This document shows positions 59,911 through 64,000 of a stretch of DNA of 64,000 nt, piece by piece. This DNA is from Sipunculus nudus (Eukaryota; Annelida; Sipuncula; Golfingiida; Sipunculidae), in contig CM049317.1 in assembly GCA_026874595.1 (NCBI GenBank), positions 74,840,618 to 74,904,617 on the forward strand. The letters are read 5' to 3'. Both the position numbers and the translations under genes were made by a program. Below the pieces are notes generated by a model. The model saw only the letters and a list, made by a program, of their open reading frames with translations, searched no databases and was not told where the DNA came from. How positions within the stretch are numbered: the stretch's first letter is position 1; each line of letters begins with the position of its first letter.

Positions 59911-61745
59911 AGCGAACCTGTGAGCTAATGCGATGGTGTGGCGTCGTCCGTCGGCCGTCGTCCGTCGTCTGTACGTTAACCCATACTATCTTGAAAATGG
60001 CAAGAATTAGCATAACGAAATTTTATGCAAAATATTAGTCTGAAAAACTATCGGATTTTGCTTATTTTTTGGCTAACTGCATTTTCTTAGATTTTATAGG
60101 GAAAAAGCTAAAAAACCTTTAAAAATCTTTTTCTCCAAAACTGTTCAGCCAAATTGTCCAATATTTAACAGAAATGATCCCTGGAACAATCTCTTTCAAG
60201 TTTATTCGAATGGTTTAAGTTTGGTGATTTTTGGCCGAGTTACAGGAAGTTAAACTTTGTCATCTGTCCAAAAAAGCATACTAAAATTACAATATCAGAA
60301 ATGGCTTGAGCTATCATCACCAAATTTTATGCCAATGTTGGTCACATGAGTCATATCTGAAATTGAGGTATTGGTGGCGCCACCTGCATCGGCCTTTTTT
60401 GTACGGGGGTCATTACTGGCATCATACCGGCAGCTACAAATAACTTCCTCTCTGAAACGAAATGGCCTAATTGTTTAATATCGCACAGAAATGATCCTAG
60501 GGTAGTGCTTTCTGAAGATTGTTCAAATGGTCTCAGTTCAGTGACTTTTGGCTAAGTTATGGGAAGCTGAATTAAGTCATATGCCATAACAGCCCATTTT
60601 AGCTAAGTGGCTACAAAAATCTTCTTCTCAAAAACCACTAGGCCAAATTCTTAAATCTCACACATTAATTATCCTTAGATGTTGATAATTCAAGTTTGTT
60701 CAAATGGTCTCAGTTCAGTGACTTTTGGCTGAGTTATGGGAAGCTTAATTTAGTCATGTGCCATAACAGCCCGTGTAAGCGAAGTGGCTACAAAAATCTT
60801 CTTCTCAAAAACCACTGGTCCAAATTCTTAAATCTCACACATTAATTATCCTTAGATGTTGATAATTCAAGTTTGTTCAAATGGTCTCAGTTCAGTGACT
60901 TTTGGCTGAGTTATGGGAAGCTTAATTTAGTCATATGCCATGACAGCCCATGTTAGCTAAGTGGCTACAAAAATCTTCTTCTCAAAAACCTCTGGACCAA
61001 ATTCTTAAATCTCACACATTAATTATCCTAAGAAGTTGATAATTCAAGTTTGTTCAAATGGTTTTGGTTCAATGATTTTTGGCTGAGTTATGGGAAGCTG
61101 AACTTTGCCATTTTGCTGTATTTTCCCATATGAATTATAAACCTACAAAACGTTTTTCGACTGATGATACTGAGGCCAGTTTGTTTAATATTTTGCAAGA
61201 ATAATTCCCTGAATCATTCTAATAATAATTGTCTTTTATGGTTCCAAAAAATGAATTTTGGCTGAATTATAAAGACTGATTTGAGTCATTTTACCATATA
61301 TGTTAGCTGTGTGAAGCAGATACATCTAGCCTAGCACCAGTTTATCAGCATCCATTACATCATGCCTCTAGACATTTAGATTTTAGAATATCTATGGAAA
61401 ATATTGACAAGAATGTTTTTTAAAAGCTTTTAAAAAATGTAGATTTATGATATTACATATCATCTGTACATTATTCATAATTTCTCGGGAATAGCAGGAG
61501 CTACCATCCCCAAATTTTATGCAATTATCAGTCACATATCAAATGTTGATGGATACAGCTTATTTTTGCTATCTGCATTTACTTAGATTTTACAGGGAAA
61601 AAGCTGATAAAAACCTCTTCTTCTTGTAAAGAGTCCAGCCAAATTGTTCAATATTTTACAGAAATGATCCCAGAGGCGAGCCTTCTCAAGTTTGTTCAAA
61701 TGGTTTGTGATGGATAAATTTTAGCAGAGTTACATAACAGGCCAA
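59911..61745 (+). mobile_element. Repeat family D with a 177-bp tandem array
   Basis: It opens AGCGAACCTGTGAGCTAATG and then CGTCCGTCGTC-type words. Array units start at 60611, 60788 and 60965 (CTACAAAAATCTTCTTCTC), exactly 177 bp apart, with a diverged unit before and after. GGTGGCGCCACC occurs at 60374. Its layout (defined end, CG-rich leader, tandem core) parallels families A and B. Confidence 0.7.
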
Positions 61746-61779
61746 GATTGTGTATGTTTCTTGAATAGGTTGAGAAACT

Positions 61780-62080
61780 GCCAACTGTTTCAGATTTGGC
61801 AACAGATCAAGAGTTCATTCAGTGCAGCCAGATTTAGGCCAAGAGTTCAATCAGTGCAGCAAAGCACAAGGCATGTGATCACCTCATGGGCAGCATGTGA
61901 TCATTTCATTGGTAGCATGTGATCACCTCATGAGTATCATGTGATCACCTCATGTTCATTCAGTGCAGCCAAGTACAGGTCAAAAGTTCACTCAGTCTAG
62001 CCAGGTGCAGGTCAAGAGTTCACTCAGTGCAGTAGCCTGAGCCAGTAATTTGTCACAGTACACTCGGGGCAACAGACTTT
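61780..62080. repeat. Degenerate minisatellite (AGTTCANTCAGTGCAG and GTGATCACCTCATG words)
   Basis: Two interleaved repeated words, about 25-40 bp apart, are read directly, for example three to four copies of CATGTGATCA(C/T)(C/T)TCAT between 61870 and 61955. Confidence 0.75.
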
Positions 62081-62149
62081 CTCACCAAAGCCTGGTCAGC
62101 CCGGTGCATCAGACTCAAGGCCTGATATTCTGACCTGTCTATGTGTCTT

Positions 62150-62510
62150 TAATGGCATTCTCATTCACAAGACAGGTGTCGCCATCTACAATGACTTTTG
62201 CAAAGTGTATGTTCCTGCTTAATTCTATGGAGGAATTTGATATATCAGCCTGAAATTGGGCATATTTATACATGTCAAATAGCTTTGTCGTATACAAGAC
62301 TGGTGGTGCCACCTACAATAATTTTTGTGTTGTGTGCACCCATGCCAGAATTTCAGCAGTGATGTTTGTGTATTGTTTCTTGTTCAAAATGTTTAGTACT
62401 TGCATTGTTCTTATATATGAAAAGTAGTGGTTCAGCATTGAAGCGTTATACCAGGTATATCCATTTGCACAGGTTCGCATTAGGCCTGTAGGCAATGTTT
62501 TCTTCATTTT
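62150..62510 (-). repeat. Interspersed repeat family E copy, inverted
   Basis: The reverse complement matches 33395-33955, including AATGCAAGTACTAAACATTTT and GGCCTAATGCGAACCTGTGC. It includes a GGTGGTGCCACC module at 62299. Confidence 0.6.
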
Positions 62511-63023
62511 ATAGCGTGTGATCTGATTCTCATTTTTTTATTTTTCTTGATATATCTTATTATGTACAGTGCCTTGGAGCTAATGTATTGTGATACAGTC
62601 GATTTGGCACTTTAATATTCTCAAATAATTTTTTTAATTTACCTCCACCCCCTCCTGGCCATAAGTTGTGTATGCGTACCAACCATTTTTGTTGTTCTTC
62701 TTCTTCCTTGGTTAAAACTCACCCGGTAGCAGGTCTTGAATCATGCCCTATAAAATAACCACAGAGGTTATATCCTTTGAACCCAGGGTATAGTTTCTCC
62801 ACACGGAGACTGCTAGGAAGGTTGTGATCATGTTACCATCCCGTGAATAGTTTAACTTACGAGGTGACACACCATGTGCTAAGTGAGACCCAGTAGGGAG
62901 ATAACTGTACAATAATTTGTTATAATAATTCAACTAAACTGCTGGCGTCTGGTTCAGTATTTATTATTCACTGTGGGCATGAGATCATTCAAGATCATTT
63001 GAACACTAAAGTGCCAGTTTTTC

Positions 63024-63830
63024 GCTCAGCTGACTATAAGTCTATCTGAGCTATAGTCCTGGTCCTTTGTCCGTCCGTCCGTCCGTTAAACTGGCACGTT
63101 TTGAAACCGTTAGACCTACGAATCCGAAATTCTGCATACAGTTAGATGTCCCCAAAATCTCCTACCATACCGAAAATTGGGTCATTAGGACTTCGTTCCT
63201 TCGAAATATTAAGGAAAAACCTCCATTTTCCATAAAAAAACATTGTTACACCATAAGACTGCCTAATATCAAAACCACTGATCTGATTTTGATCATAGTG
63301 AATATGCATATTCTTCCATACATTTTCTATGCACATACCAAAAATTAGGTCAGTATTGCGTAATTTGTTGAAGTTATGGGCCGGAACATAATGCACCTCA
63401 TAAAAAAATCAGGAAATATATTAACTCACTTAACATAAGAATGGCTGAAGCTAGAGACTTCTTTTCAGGGATATAACTCCATTTAATCAAGATTCAATTG
63501 TATACCAAAAATTATATCTGAATTTTTCAAATTTTATAATTATTCGCATAAATATGAAATCAGTACCTAAAATTTTGTCCAAATTTGGGCATGGCACGTT
63601 TTTTCCCTGTAAGTACTGTTGGTTTAATTTTACATATCATGCACACACAAGGATTTCAGCTTCTAAATTCTGAAATTTGAAAGGAATTGACCAAAAACTG
63701 TAGCTTTTATTACTTTTTTTATGAGACCATGTCACACCTTGGCTGTACTGAAGCCCCTCTATATGTCCCCATATTGACCTTTCATGCTTGAAGTGAGGCA
63801 AGCCAGCTCTTGGGTGGCTTCAGCTGTATA
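63024..63830 (+). mobile_element. Repeat family A copy, opposite orientation
   Basis: It begins CGCTCAGCTGACTATAAGTC, followed by CCGTCCGTCCGTCCG, a GGCACGTTTTGAAACCG block and CTGCCTAATATCAAAACC. It is the reverse orientation of 20630-21478 and the best-matching full monomer. The distal end near 63700-63830 matches 25950-26110 inverted. Confidence 0.7.
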
Positions 63831-64000
63831 TAGCTATTCAACCCCCTCCTCTTGTAATTGTTTGGCCAAAAATATAACAATAAACAATAATTTAAAAAAT
63901 TGGTTTAAAAAATAACAACTTTAAGAAAAGTTAATGGAAAAGGAATTTTATGGTTAATGAGTAACAGGGACCTTGCAATTACTGATGTTTTATGGATCTT
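63831..64000. other. Window end, no feature seen
   Basis: AT-rich sequence. The far end of the family A element may lie beyond the window. Confidence 0.5.

Noticed and set aside
1-64000. tRNA or rRNA genes
   Set aside because: No cloverleaf with A and B box-like blocks or conserved rRNA segment was noticed by eye; a covariance-model search would be needed to be certain.

Overview
This is a 64 kb piece of an animal nuclear genome, most likely a lophotrochozoan and plausibly a bivalve or other mollusc. It is AT-rich and has long introns with GT/AG boundaries. It is crowded with non-autonomous repeats of a kind common in mollusc genomes. Nothing in it is prokaryotic. The species assignment is an inference from repeat style and protein similarity.

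Two genes can be reconstructed. On the minus strand, positions 44231 down to 3682, lies a 25-exon gene for a PDIA5-like protein disulfide isomerase. I joined the exons by hand. All 24 junctions keep phase and give one 767-residue product: signal peptide, non-catalytic N-terminal thioredoxin-like domain, five catalytic thioredoxin domains (CGFC, CGHC, CGHC, CGHC, CPHC) and a C-terminal KDEL. Vertebrate PDIA5 has three catalytic domains. The exon pattern shows that a two-domain a-a' unit was duplicated here, together with a 13-nt microexon.

On the plus strand, 49377 to 58090, a two-coding-exon gene encodes a 1693-residue protein with four copies of a C2H2 zinc finger of the C17orf113/ZNF862 type, an AT-hook and long low-complexity linkers. 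No hAT transposase domain was recognised. Its single visible intron is almost entirely a repeat with inverted ends.

Layout: 1-3681 is noncoding sequence beyond the PDI stop. 3682-44231 is the PDI gene; its introns hold most of the repeats. Intron 3 (22634-33236) carries large composite elements, and intron 1 (34616-44183) carries a hAT-type element with a perfect 8-bp target duplication and a CG-rich MITE. 44232-49368 is the space between the two start regions, with TA microsatellites, a CG-containing candidate promoter and a composite repeat. 49377-58090 is the zinc-finger gene. 58091-64000 is repeats: two small inverted-repeat elements, a LINE tail, a 177-bp tandem array and further composite copies.

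The two genes have no evident shared function: one product acts in the ER lumen, the other probably on DNA or chromatin. The most novel candidates are the five-domain PDIA5-like enzyme, the four-finger transposon-related protein, and a family of composite elements with paired GCTCAGCTGA-containing ends and tandem modules built around the palindrome GGTGGCGCCACC.
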